Source of the DNA: an uncultured Eubacteriaceae bacterium
Lineage (GTDB): Bacteria > Bacillota > Clostridia > Lachnospirales > CAG-274
Assembly: GCA_947565475.1 (NCBI GenBank)
Contig: CANOGI010000021.1
Coordinates: forward strand, 1-14,642
Direction of reading: 5' to 3'
Length of the DNA stretch: 14,642 nt
Shown here: positions 1 through 6,262 of the stretch, piece by piece
Numbering within the stretch: the stretch's first letter is position 1
Layout: each line of letters starts with the position of its first letter
Made by a program: the position numbers and the translations under genes
The notes under the pieces: generated by a model
The model's database searches: none
What the model saw: the letters and a program-made list of their open reading frames with translations, nothing else
What the model was told of the DNA's origin: nothing

Positions 1-82
1 AAGCCTACGCCGACTGACGATGACACAGTAAAAAGGATTTTTAGCCGCCGAACTTATTCGTTTTTTAAGTGATTTGACTATA
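1..82 (+). repeat. MITE-like element, copy 1, cut by window edge
   Basis: Right part of a dispersed inverted-repeat element. It contains the block AAGCCTACGCCGACTGACG, then AGCCGCCGAACTT, and ends in the terminal motif TTTGACTATA. It is nearly identical to the right half of the copy ending at 5336. The left end lies outside the window. No protein is encoded in it. Confidence 0.8.
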
Positions 83-160
83 AATGGGTCTGATTTATTA
101 TAAGATTGATATACGCTGTATTTAAAATTATTACGGAGAGTCTTTAAGGAAAGACCCATT
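83..160. repeat. Spaced inverted repeat next to element copy 1
   Basis: AATGGGTCT at 83-91 is the exact reverse complement of AGACCCATT at 152-160, with about 60 bases between. The left arm begins directly after the TATA end of the element before it. It may be a remnant of another element or an RNA stem. There is no coding sequence here, and nothing else stands out in 161-202. Confidence 0.4.
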
Positions 161-202
161 ATAATTTTACGGATTTAGCTGGGATATTTTCCGTTATTGT
201 GT

Positions 203-343
203 TATAGTCAAGATGGTTTAAAATTCTTTTTTCCACGTTGGCGTCAGTTAGCATAGGCTTTAGGTTTCGCGCCCCTTCCGCTGTCTCGCAAAAATAATTT
301 TAATCTCGCATCCTTTTGTTTATTTTCAAGTAGTTTGACTATA
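203..343 (-). repeat. MITE-like element, copy 2 (reverse orientation)
   Basis: A complete 141-bp copy. It begins with TATAGTCAAGATGG and ends with TAGTTTGACTATA, so the two ends are imperfect inverted repeats. Read on the minus strand it shows the family blocks in order: AAAAGGATGCGAGAT, AAGCCTATGCTAACTGACG, then the right end. Compared with copy 5 it lacks internal sequence. No coding capacity. Confidence 0.75.
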
Positions 344-385
344 AAACCTTTTAGAGAAGATTTTTAAAGACTTTAGACAGGTTCG

Positions 386-475
386 TATAGTCAATAAATT
401 TAAAAAAGGCAAAAATAAGATGAATAAAAATCATTCTTATTGTATTTCGCACGGTGGTTGCCTAAATATTTTTTA
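386..475 (+). repeat. Degraded left end of a MITE-like element
   Basis: It starts with TATAGTCAA and continues with GCAAAA, GA and ATAAAAATCATT, in the same order and spacing as the left ends of copies 3 and 5 (GCAAAAGGAGGCGAGATAAAAATTATT). A bulged hairpin made of AATAAGATGA and TCATTCTTATT lies at about 414-446. I cannot find a matching right end, so this looks like a relic; its right boundary is a guess. Its left end faces the right end of copy 2 about 43 bp away. Confidence 0.45.
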
Positions 476-506
476 AACACATTTTAATATTTTTTTAAAT
501 AACTTA

Positions 507-535
507 TTGACAGTTTTTTTTTAATATTATATAAT
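507..535 (+). promoter_or_regulatory. Consensus sigma-A promoter of tRNA-Arg
   Basis: TTGACA at 507-512, a 17-bp spacer and TATAAT at 530-535 match the housekeeping consensus at all twelve bases. Transcription would start near 542, about 16 bases before the tRNA. Such strong promoters are usual for stable RNA genes. Confidence 0.9.
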
Positions 536-557
536 ATTCCTTGTAGTTTTTATGGAT

Positions 558-631
558 GTCCTCGTAGCTCAGCAGGATAGAGCACTCGCCTCCTAAGCGA
601 GGGGTCGGAGGTTCAAATCCTCTCGGGGACG
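558..631 (+). tRNA. tRNA-Arg (anticodon CCU)
   Basis: The full cloverleaf can be folded by hand. The acceptor arm GTCCTCG (558-564) pairs with CGGGGAC (624-630) with one G-U pair. The D stem is GCTC/GAGC, the anticodon stem CTCGC/GCGAG (585-589/597-601), and the T arm GGAGG-TTCAAAT-CCTCT (607-623). The anticodon loop CTCCTAA gives anticodon CCT at 592-594, which reads the arginine codon AGG. The variable loop has five bases and the discriminator is G631. The 3' CCA is not encoded, so it must be added by CCA-adding enzyme. It is a single tRNA transcribed from its own promoter, with a likely terminator just after it. Confidence 0.96.
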
Positions 632-638
632 CTTTTTT

Positions 639-670
639 GCCGTTTGCTTTTATGGTTTACGGCTTTTTTA
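639..670 (+). terminator. Terminator after tRNA-Arg
   Basis: GCCGT (639-643) pairs with ACGGC (659-663), directly followed by six T residues. The stem is short and the loop is 15 bases, so this is a modest intrinsic terminator, but its place just after the tRNA supports it. Confidence 0.6.
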
Positions 671-768
671 TTTTATGGCAATCCGTGATTTTATTATTTT
701 ACTATAAGTATTTGTGATGGCAAATATTTTATGAACAGAATTTATTATTTTTGAGAGGAGAGGAATTT

Positions 769-1875
769 ATGTCGGGTTCGATATACGGAAATATTTTTAA
801 AATATCAACGTGGGGAGAATCTCACGGGAAAGCCCTTGGCGTTGTCATTGACGGATGCCCCGCCGGAGTGGAGCTTTCAGAAGCCGATATTCAGACAGAC
901 CTTGACCGAAGAAAACCCGGCACCAGCAAATATACAACTCAAAGAGCCGAGGGGGATTCGGTTGAGATTTTATCCGGTGTTTTTGAGGGAAAAACGACGG
1001 GTACTCCGATTTCTTTGGTTATTTTTAATAAAGATCAGCGCTCTAAAGATTATTCCGAGATTTCTAAAGTATTTAGACCAGGGCACGCTGATTTTGGTTT
1101 TGAGTATAAATATGGTTTCCGTGACTACAGAGGCGGGGGACGGTCGTCTGGAAGAGAAACCGCCGCCAGGGTCGCCGCGGGGGCTGTGGCCAGAAAAATC
1201 CTGCTGTCTTTGGGTATAGAAATTATAGCCTATACAAGAGCTATAGGAAAAATCGAGATTGATTATAATAATTTTAATATAGACGAAAGGTTTAATAATC
1301 CTTTTGTGATGCCTGACTCTGAGGCCGCCGTGAAAGTAGAGAAAATTCTTGAGGAGGCTATGAGAAAAAAGGATTCTGTCGGAGGGATTGTTCAATGTGA
1401 GATTTTAGGTGTGAAACCGGGAATAGGAGAACCTGTTTTTGACAAACTTGATTCTTCTTTAGCCAAAGCCGTGCTTTCCATCGGAGCTGTTAAGGGAGTT
1501 GAGTTTGGCAGAGGATTTGATGCAGCTTTATTGAATGGTTCGGATAATAACGACTGTTTATTTTATGATGAAAATAAGAAAGTTTGTAAGTACTCAAATA
1601 ATTCAGGAGGAGTTTTAGGTGGAATTTCGGACGGGGATAAAATTGTTTTCAGAGCCGCATTTAAGCCAACTCCTTCTATAGCTCTACCTCAGAAAACCGT
1701 TTCGTCATCAGGTGAAAATGTCGAGGTTGAGATAAAAGGCAGGCACGACCCTATCGTGACGGCGAGAGCTGTCGTTGTCGTAGAGGCGATGACGGCCATT
1801 ACCTTACTTGACTTGCTTTTTTTAAATATGTGCTCACGTGTTGAATATATTAAAAATTATTATGAAAATTTGTAA
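769..1875 (+). CDS. aroC: Chorismate synthase
   Basis: AroC catalyses the last step of the shikimate pathway in the cytoplasm: 5-enolpyruvylshikimate-3-phosphate loses phosphate to give chorismate, the precursor of aromatic amino acids and folate. The enzyme needs reduced FMN. The 368-residue protein has the family signatures in order: GESHG (16-20), RPGHAD (103-108), RGGGRSSGRET (121-131), SNNSGGVLGGISDG, and RHDPIVTARAVVVVEAM near the C terminus. The two conserved active-site histidines are His19 and His106. The length is normal for the family. I chose ATG 769 because a purine-rich ribosome binding site (GAGGAGAGG, 755-763) sits just before it; an upstream TTG at 751 would read through that site. 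No other aro gene is adjacent; the gene stands alone between a tRNA and secG, with no clear promoter of its own visible. Confidence 0.96.
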   Translation: MSGSIYGNIFKISTWGESHGKALGVVIDGCPAGVELSEADIQTDLDRRKPGTSKYTTQRAEGDSVEILSGVFEGKTTGTPISLVIFNKDQRSKDYSEISKVFRPGHADFGFEYKYGFRDYRGGGRSSGRETAARVAAGAVARKILLSLGIEIIAYTRAIGKIEIDYNNFNIDERFNNPFVMPDSEAAVKVEKILEEAMRKKDSVGGIVQCEILGVKPGIGEPVFDKLDSSLAKAVLSIGAVKGVEFGRGFDAALLNGSDNNDCLFYDENKKVCKYSNNSGGVLGGISDGDKIVFRAAFKPTPSIALPQKTVSSSGENVEVEIKGRHDPIVTARAVVVVEAMTAITLLDLLFLNMCSRVEYIKNYYENL

Positions 1876-1883
1876 AATTTGAA

Positions 1884-1909
1884 AAAAATATATTGCGGAA
1901 TATATTTTT
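1884..1909. terminator. AT-only hairpin after aroC
   Basis: A perfect 11-bp inverted repeat (AAAAATATATT and AATATATTTTT) with loop GCGG lies nine bases after the aroC stop and ends in five T residues. It has no G-C pairs in the stem, so it would be a weak terminator in either direction. It also overlaps the -35 box of the secG promoter. Confidence 0.5.
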
Positions 1910-1921
1910 GTGTGGTATACT
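1893..1921 (+). promoter_or_regulatory. Promoter of secG (extended -10)
   Basis: TTGCGG (1893-1898), a 17-bp spacer and TATACT (1916-1921) preceded by TGG give an extended -10 promoter. The predicted start near 1928 leaves a leader of about 175 bases before secG. I recognise no riboswitch or other structure in that leader. Confidence 0.65.
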
Positions 1922-2102
1922 TAACAAAGTGTGATATTACCAATGTCATAAAGTCCTATTTATCCGGTTTTGGTCTTTTTATCTATCCAATAAAGACTAA
2001 GAATAGTCAATATCCGTTTTTGTATGAGTAAATTTGAAAAGCGGGTTTATAAGCAGTTTTAACTGATTTTTACGGACTTTAATAATTATAGGAGGTGTAA
2101 AT

Positions 2103-2528
2103 ATGGACGAATCAACAATTACCGCGATTTTATCTGTTGCGGAAATTATTATAAGTGTGGCTCTTATTGTCGTTATTCTTATGCAGTCTAAAAACGCTTC
2201 AGGTTTAAGCGGGGCTTTAGGAGGAATGGGGCAGTCTAACACTTATTGGGATAAGAACAAGGGCAGGTCTTTGGAAGGTAAGCTTACCAAATATACTAAA
2301 ATATTCGCCACTTTATTTATTGTTCTTTCTCTTGTAATTTCTTTTTTACCGAGTATGTATAAAAGTGATACGCCACAGGGCACTGAAAATGGAAACGCTA
2401 TATCGGTGGAACCAAATTCAGAGGCTGGAATTGACGTTGTTCCTAACGACGCTGATAATGGGGATAGCGCTGCTTTGGAAAATGGTAACGCCGACAACGC
2501 TGTACCGGAAGCCAACAGTGCTCAGTAA
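2103..2528 (+). CDS. secG: Preprotein translocase subunit SecG
   Basis: SecG is the small membrane partner of SecYE in the protein export channel. The 141-residue product has the expected two membrane spans, about residues 8-27 and 65-84. Between them is the cytoplasmic loop with the family features: MQSKNASGLSGALGG (27-41), the TYWDKNKGRSLEGKLTK region and a hydrophobic restart. The family is usually about 75-85 residues long. Here residues 87-141 form an extra hydrophilic tail rich in Asn, Asp, Glu, Ala and Ser, with no cysteine and no obvious fold. The ribosome binding site AGGAGGT is placed well before ATG 2103. The gene is monocistronic, with its own promoter and terminator. In other Firmicutes rnr lies close downstream; here it begins about 10 kb away. 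Confidence 0.93.
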   Translation: MDESTITAILSVAEIIISVALIVVILMQSKNASGLSGALGGMGQSNTYWDKNKGRSLEGKLTKYTKIFATLFIVLSLVISFLPSMYKSDTPQGTENGNAISVEPNSEAGIDVVPNDADNGDSAALENGNADNAVPEANSAQ

Positions 2529-2550
2529 TGAAATTATAGATATAAAAAGA

Positions 2551-2592
2551 AGTTCTCACAATCTTTTTAAGGATTGGGGAACTTTTTTGTTT
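2551..2592 (+). terminator. Intrinsic terminator after secG
   Basis: AGTTC...CAATC (2551-2563) pairs with GGATTG...GAACT (2571-2582), with a small internal mismatch, and is followed by TTTTTTGTTTTTT. It lies 22 bases after the secG stop. Confidence 0.8.
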
Positions 2593-2623
2593 TTTATGGC
2601 AACTTATATATTAGACTTGTTTT

Positions 2624-2789
2624 TATGTTCAAACTACTTGAAAACAAGTAAAAGGAGGCGAGATAAAAATTATTTTCGCAAGGCGGCGGAAGGAGAGTAT
2701 AGTTTAAAGCCTATGCCAACTGACACTAACAAAGCCCAAAAGGCTTTTTAGCCGCCGAATTTGTTTATTTTTCAAGCTGTTTGACTATA
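2624..2789 (+). repeat. MITE-like element, copy 3
   Basis: A 166-bp copy in the forward orientation. The left end is mutated (TATGTTCAAACTACTTG for TATAGTCAAACTACTTG); the right end GTTTGACTATA is intact. The internal blocks AAAAGGAGGCGAGATAAAAA, AAGCCTATGCCAACTGAC and TTTTTAGCCGCCGAA match the other copies. An open frame that runs through it from inside secG is not a gene. Confidence 0.8.
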
Positions 2790-3222
2790 AATAAGATTAG
2801 TATTATAGCCAACAAATGAGATTGTCGACCCAAATTGACAATTTTACGGCTTACGCCGCTCGCACTTCTTTGCGGCACATATTGAAAAAAAGAAGCAAAA
2901 AAACTTTTGCGAAAAACTTCGTTTTTCGAGATTCGGCAAAGCGAAAGTTTTGCGTTATAAAGTTTAGGTCAAGCCTTTGAAAAGGCCCTCCGGGTGTGGT
3001 ACAGCGTCCCACGGTTTTAATCTTTTAGGTTGGTGTTAATGGAGGGATGCCTGAAATCTTTAGACGGGTTTTTATAAAGATTAAAAAAAAGTCATATAAA
3101 GGCATACTGGGAAAAGATTTTTTAATCAAATTTTTAGAGGTTATCAAACAGATTTAATGTTAACTTTTTTACCAAATTATAATATGCTTGGAATAAAATG
3201 ATAATTTTGGACTATATTATTA
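2790..3222. other. Structured gene-free region before yaaL
   Basis: No gene found. The stretch is dense in stem-loops: ATTGTC/GACAAT (2821-2842), CGGC/GCCG (2847-2858), CTTCTTT/AAAGAAG (about 2865-2895), CGAAAAAC-TTC-GTTTTTCG (2910-2928), GCCTT/AAGGC (2973-2986), GTGG/CCAC inside CCG/CGG (2990-3014), and an 11-bp arm pair at 3015-3025/3076-3086. This may be a dispersed palindromic repeat or a structured RNA; I do not recognise a named RNA family. The end of the region carries a segment related to those at 5966, 10361 and 11519. A TATAAT box at 3178-3183 and TTGGAA/TATATT at 3188-3218 are possible but poor promoters for yaaL. Confidence 0.55.
3098..3158 (+). repeat. Shared upstream segment, copy A
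   Basis: AAGGCATACTGGGAAAAG followed by AGGTTATCAAACAGATTTAA (core, 3138-3158), which matches copy B at 18 of 21 core positions. It lies about 100 bases before yaaL, in the same direction. Confidence 0.4.
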
Positions 3223-3255
3223 ATGAGAGCGAATTATATTTGGGAGGTTTTGCTT

Positions 3256-3507
3256 ATGATTAAAAAAATTTTCGCAAGGTCGGAAAAAGTTTCGGAAATC
3301 GATGATGACAATAAAAGAATTATAGACATGCTTTATGATGTAAAAAAAGAGCTTGATTATGTTCATCAGGAATTTGACAATATTACCGACGCTATTCTTA
3401 TTGACAGCTTTATTTATGAGATACAAGCTCTTAATATGAAGTATCAGTATTATATAAAGCTGTGTAAGGAAAGAGGCCTTATAGCTAACGGATTTGAAAG
3501 TATTTAA
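3256..3507 (+). CDS. yaaL: YaaL-like protein (DUF2508)
   Basis: A small soluble 83-residue protein of unknown biochemical role. The stretch from about residue 33 to 72 has the DUF2508/YaaL pattern: acidic helix, then EFDNITDAILIDSFIYEIQA, then an aromatic YQYYIKLCKERG segment. In Bacillus subtilis yaaL lies directly before bofA, and the same order is seen here with a 17-base gap, which supports both calls. ATG 3256 is chosen because GGGAGG (3242-3247) precedes it; an upstream in-frame ATG at 3223 has no comparable site and would put the ribosome binding site inside the gene. Only the family assignment is known, so no function is proposed. Confidence 0.75.
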   Translation: MIKKIFARSEKVSEIDDDNKRIIDMLYDVKKELDYVHQEFDNITDAILIDSFIYEIQALNMKYQYYIKLCKERGLIANGFESI

Positions 3508-3524
3508 CTTTCGGAGGGTTATTT

Positions 3525-3785
3525 ATGTCATCTGACAATATTATTATGTATATGATTGGTGTATGTTTATTTTTTGCTGTTATTATATTTTTTTCTGATA
3601 AATTTAAAATTATGGGAAAATTTGTTTTTAATGGCGTTATAGGTTCGGCGGGAATATATATTGTCAATACGCTTTTTAAGTCTTTTGGCTTATATGTGGG
3701 AATAAATTTAATAACTTTTACCGTTGCCGGACTTTTGGGGATACCGGGAATTATTTCTCTTTATATTATTAACGCTTTTTTATAA
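3525..3785 (+). CDS. bofA: Pro-sigma-K processing inhibitor BofA
   Basis: BofA is a membrane protein of the outer forespore membrane that holds the intramembrane protease SpoIVFB inactive until the checkpoint signal arrives, so that sigma-K is released on time during sporulation. The 86-residue product is almost wholly hydrophobic, with spans at about 6-23 and 33-53. It also has the C-terminal family motif GLYVGINLIT (55-64) followed by GLLGIPG (69-75). The length matches the family. GGAGGG stands before ATG 3525. It is cotranscribed with yaaL and followed by a terminator. Its presence indicates a spore former. In Bacillus the pair lies beside recR; here recR is absent and secG and a rhomboid protease are the neighbours. 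Confidence 0.9.
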   Translation: MSSDNIIMYMIGVCLFFAVIIFFSDKFKIMGKFVFNGVIGSAGIYIVNTLFKSFGLYVGINLITFTVAGLLGIPGIISLYIINAFL

Positions 3786-3840
3786 TTTTGTGTATAAAAA
3801 TAGTCATTAATTTTTTTGACTTTTGTTGAGATAATTTTTT

Positions 3841-3864
3841 AAAGCGGCAAAAATTGCTTTTTTT
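3841..3864 (+). terminator. Terminator after bofA
   Basis: AAAGC (3841-3845) pairs with GCTTT (3856-3860) around a ten-base loop, followed by further T residues. The stem is short, so strength is uncertain. Confidence 0.5.
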
Positions 3865-3882
3865 CGGCGTATATGATAAAAT
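3855..3882 (+). promoter_or_regulatory. Possible promoter of the rhomboid gene
   Basis: TTGCTT (3855-3860), a 16-bp spacer and TAAAAT (3877-3882) preceded by TGA form a possible extended -10 promoter, about 40 bases before the gene. The -35 box overlaps the bofA terminator arm. Confidence 0.35.
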
Positions 3883-3925
3883 AACTATTGTTAGGGATTT
3901 AATTTTCAAATGAAGAGGAATGTGT

Positions 3926-5035
3926 ATGGAGTATAATTTTTTCGGAAATCTGTATAAAGGCTTTATTGAAAATGAGTTTTTATTGATTGACGGATTCTTT
4001 GATAAAGAGGAGGTGGGTTTTAATAGCAAATATGTCGGCATTTATAAATGTGTTGGGAATTATATTTATTGTGTTATTTTAATTAATGAAAAAGCGTGCG
4101 AGGAAGGTTATAAGTTTTATATCAGTTTATTTAAAGATAAAGCCGAAAAAATATTTTCAAAAGCTGATATGATGAAAATAATTTTTTTAAATATTGTTAT
4201 TACTGAGGGTACAGATAGCTCGGTGAATAATTTTTTAAACACATTTTATTTTGACAGTGAGAAGTCAAGAAATGATTTATGCTGGTTTGTGAATTATAAC
4301 GACAAAAGAATTATTTCAGGCGAGAATCAGCCGAGCGTTATTTTAAATATACATAAAATTATAAATAATGCTTTTTACGACAATGAAAATATTGAGGGTC
4401 TTAATTTTTATCAAATTTCGGAAAACGTTAAATATGAAAAAGAAAATCTTTTGAAATCAAAGAATTCTTTCGCGACTTTTATTATTCTTATAATAAATTT
4501 AATTGTTTTTACAATTATGGAACTTAACGGCGGTTCTGAAAATATTAATAACTTAATTGATTTCGGCGCGCTTTATCCTGAGCGTGTATTTAAAAATGGC
4601 GAGCTTTTCAGACTTTTTACAAATATGTTTGTCCATATAGGGGCAACTCATATTGCCGCTAACAGTCTTTCATTATATATTTTGGGAACAAGAAGCGAGC
4701 GCTATTTTGGAAAAGCTTTATTTTTGTTTATTTATATATTATCAGGTATCGGAGCGTCTCTTATGAGCGTTTTGTTTACAAATAGTATTTCAGCAGGGGC
4801 TTCAGGTGCTATTTTTGGAATAATGGGCGCTATGCTCACTCATAGTATTATAAGAGGAAAATCTATGGGGGGATTTTCAGCTTATTTTATGGTTTTGTTT
4901 TCTCTTATAAATATAGGCGCCGGCTTCTTTATGAGCGGCGTTGATAACGCCGGACATATCGGAGGTTTTTTAACGGGCTGTATTATAGCGTTTGTGTATA
5001 ATTTATTACAGGGTTTTGTAGTAAGGAAGAAATAA
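3926..5035 (+). CDS. Rhomboid family intramembrane serine protease
   Basis: Rhomboids cut other membrane proteins within or near the membrane using a serine-histidine pair. In this 369-residue protein the rhomboid core takes up about residues 183-365. The key residues align with E. coli GlpG: His242 and Asn246 in HIGATHIAAN (oxyanion region), Ser293 in the GASGA motif (nucleophile) and His344 in GHIGGF (base). All are present, so the protease should be active. Residues 1 to about 180 form a hydrophilic, aromatic-rich cytoplasmic domain that I do not recognise; B. subtilis GluP (YqgP) also has an N-terminal extension, but I cannot show homology. ATG 3926 is chosen over ATG 3920 because AGAGGA (3914-3919) would touch the latter. 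The substrate is unknown. No terminator is obvious downstream. Confidence 0.9.
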   Translation: MEYNFFGNLYKGFIENEFLLIDGFFDKEEVGFNSKYVGIYKCVGNYIYCVILINEKACEEGYKFYISLFKDKAEKIFSKADMMKIIFLNIVITEGTDSSVNNFLNTFYFDSEKSRNDLCWFVNYNDKRIISGENQPSVILNIHKIINNAFYDNENIEGLNFYQISENVKYEKENLLKSKNSFATFIILIINLIVFTIMELNGGSENINNLIDFGALYPERVFKNGELFRLFTNMFVHIGATHIAANSLSLYILGTRSERYFGKALFLFIYILSGIGASLMSVLFTNSISAGASGAIFGIMGAMLTHSIIRGKSMGGFSAYFMVLFSLINIGAGFFMSGVDNAGHIGGFLTGCIIAFVYNLLQGFVVRKK

Positions 5036-5127
5036 TTTGTAGTCATTTTAGTAAAAGAACTTTTTTGAGGTTATCTTTCACCATTTTATTTTTTGTGTTG
5101 TTGGGGCTGGGTTTTTAATTTTATAGT

Positions 5128-5336
5128 TATAGTCAAATCACTTGAAAAGGAGCAAAAGGAGGCGAGATAAAAATTATTTTTACAAGGAAGAGGCTGGTCG
5201 TAAAGCTTCGCTTTACTGCTCGCCCACGCGTCCTGGGAAGGAGAGCGTAGTCGGAAGCCTACGCCGACTGACGATGACACAGTAAAAAGGATTTTTAGCC
5301 GCCGAACTTGTTCATTTTTTAAATGGTTTGACTATA
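5128..5336 (+). repeat. MITE-like element, copy 5 (longest)
   Basis: A 209-bp copy with the clearest ends: TATAGTCAAATCACTTGAAAA on the left and TTAAATGGTTTGACTATA on the right, which are imperfect inverted repeats of about 20 bp. It has more internal sequence than copies 2-4, including a perfect hairpin GTAAAGC-TTC-GCTTTAC (5200-5216). Its right half matches copy 1 almost base for base. The rest of the gap between the rhomboid and acetyltransferase genes (5036-5127) shows nothing further. Confidence 0.85.
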
Positions 5337-5358
5337 CATCACGTTTTAAAACTGGCAG

Positions 5359-5367
5359 TGATATAAT
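5359..5367 (+). promoter_or_regulatory. Extended -10 of the acetyltransferase gene
   Basis: TGATATAAT gives a perfect -10 hexamer with the TGn extension, 37 bases before the gene. No -35 box lies at the right distance: the TTGACT at the end of the adjacent element is 28 bp upstream, which is too far. Confidence 0.4.
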
Positions 5368-5403
5368 CAAAGTAATAAATTGGGGTTTATGGGAGGATAT
5401 GAA

Positions 5404-5913
5404 ATGTTAATAAGACAAGAGAAATATAAAGACTATAAAAAAGTATATGAACTTGTCGCGGAGGCATTTGCGACCGCGGAGCATGCTGATGGCAGCGAAC
5501 AGGATTTAGTTGTCGCTTTGAGAAAAGGAAACGCATTTATTCCCGAATTGTCTTTAGTGGCAGAGATAGATGGGGAAGTGGTAGGACATATTTTATTTAC
5601 AAAAGCTAAAGTTGGGAATGATGAAGTGCTTGTTTTAGCGCCGTTATCAGTTAAGCCACAGTATCAAAAACAGGGAATAGGAACAGCCTTAATTATTGAG
5701 GGACATAAAATTGCTAAAAAATTGGGGTATAAATACTCTTTGGTATTGGGGAGCTCAACTTATTATTCGCGAACAGGATATGTACCCGCGGAGCGGTTTG
5801 GAGTTATTGTGCCTAAAGGTATTTTAACTGAAAATTTTATGGCGACTAAATTACAAGAAGATGCCAAGGCAATTAGCGGTGAGGTTATCTACGCAAAAGA
5901 ATTCGGGATATAA
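5404..5913 (+). CDS. GNAT family N-acetyltransferase (YhbS-like)
   Basis: A 169-residue single-domain protein of the GNAT fold, which transfers an acetyl group from acetyl-CoA to an amine. The acetyl-CoA binding motif is clear: beta strand LVLAPLSVKPQYQ (76-88) followed by the QKQGIG pyrophosphate loop (88-93) and helix TALIIEGHKIAKKLGY. The following LVLGSSTYYSRTGYVPAERFG (113-133) resembles the COG3153/YhbS group, in which the substrate is generally unknown. ATG 5404 is preceded by GGGAGGA (5391-5397); upstream TTG 5380 and ATG 5389 would place that site inside the gene. It lies alone between a MITE-like element and a gene-free stretch, which would fit an acquired gene, but nothing in its codon choice proves transfer. 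Confidence 0.87.
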   Translation: MLIRQEKYKDYKKVYELVAEAFATAEHADGSEQDLVVALRKGNAFIPELSLVAEIDGEVVGHILFTKAKVGNDEVLVLAPLSVKPQYQKQGIGTALIIEGHKIAKKLGYKYSLVLGSSTYYSRTGYVPAERFGVIVPKGILTENFMATKLQEDAKAISGEVIYAKEFGI

Positions 5914-5965
5914 ATAGATTTGTTCAGCAACCTAAGTGATATTGATTGACAAAAGCTTTTTTATT

Positions 5966-6086
5966 AGACAAGGTATAGTGGAAAAAGATTTGTCAAGTTT
6001 TATTATGGAGGTTATTATACAGGTTTAATAAAGGTTTATTAAAGTGTATTTGAAAACTAAAATACGCACAAAAATTATGAAAACAA
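5966..6086 (+). repeat. Shared upstream segment, copy B
   Basis: Contains GACAAGGTATAGTGGAAAAA, then AGGTTATTATACAGGTTTAA (core, 6009-6029), then GTGTATTTGAAAACTAAAATA. The first two parts resemble 3098-3158; the core resembles 10381-10361 on the minus strand; the last part resembles 11578-11626. In each case the segment lies upstream of a gene in the sense direction. Aligned by eye in AT-rich DNA. Confidence 0.4.
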
Positions 6087-6147
6087 ACGCCGTATGTTTA
6101 GAGTGTTTTTATTAGGTAAATAAGGGAATTGTTTTTAACAGGGAAGC

Positions 6148-6175
6148 TTAATATTTTTTATTATTTTGCTATAAA
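6148..6175 (+). promoter_or_regulatory. Possible promoter of the unknown-udg operon
   Basis: TTAATA (6148-6153), a 16-bp spacer and TATAAA (6170-6175) with a TGC extension. The predicted start would leave a leader of about 80 bases. Confidence 0.4.
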
Positions 6176-6262
6176 TTAATCATTACTTCTTTTGATTAAA
6201 TTTTAATTTTTGGGAATGCTACATATAAAGAGAATTTATTTTATTTGGGGGTTTGATTATTT

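Larger units (their letters stand above)
5914..6262. other. Gene-free region before the unknown-udg pair
   Basis: No coding sequence found in this 349-bp gap. It has a promoter-like TTGACA (5946-5951), whose nearest good -10 (TATAGT, 5974-5979) is 22 bp away, too far for sigma-A. A segment at 5966-6086 resembles parts of other upstream regions. A more convincing promoter lies at 6148-6175. Confidence 0.5.

Noticed and set aside
836..1395. Overlapping open frames on both strands inside aroC
   Set aside because: They lie in other frames of a clear chorismate synthase gene, lack ribosome binding sites and have no family features.
2365..2751. Open frame running from inside secG through element copy 3
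   Set aside because: It is out of frame with secG, crosses its terminator and ends in a repeat; the product resembles nothing.
3047..3157. Small open frame of 36 codons starting MPEIFRR
   Set aside because: The GGAGGG touches the ATG with no spacing, so it would not work as a ribosome binding site, and the frame overlaps the structured region and the shared upstream segment.
5086..5280. Minus-strand open frame in the gap before the acetyltransferase
   Set aside because: It lies mostly within the repeat element and is not kept in the other copies.
5946..5979. TTGACA and TATAGT as a promoter
   Set aside because: The spacer is 22 bp, too long for sigma-A; the later TTAATA/TATAAA pair is a better candidate.
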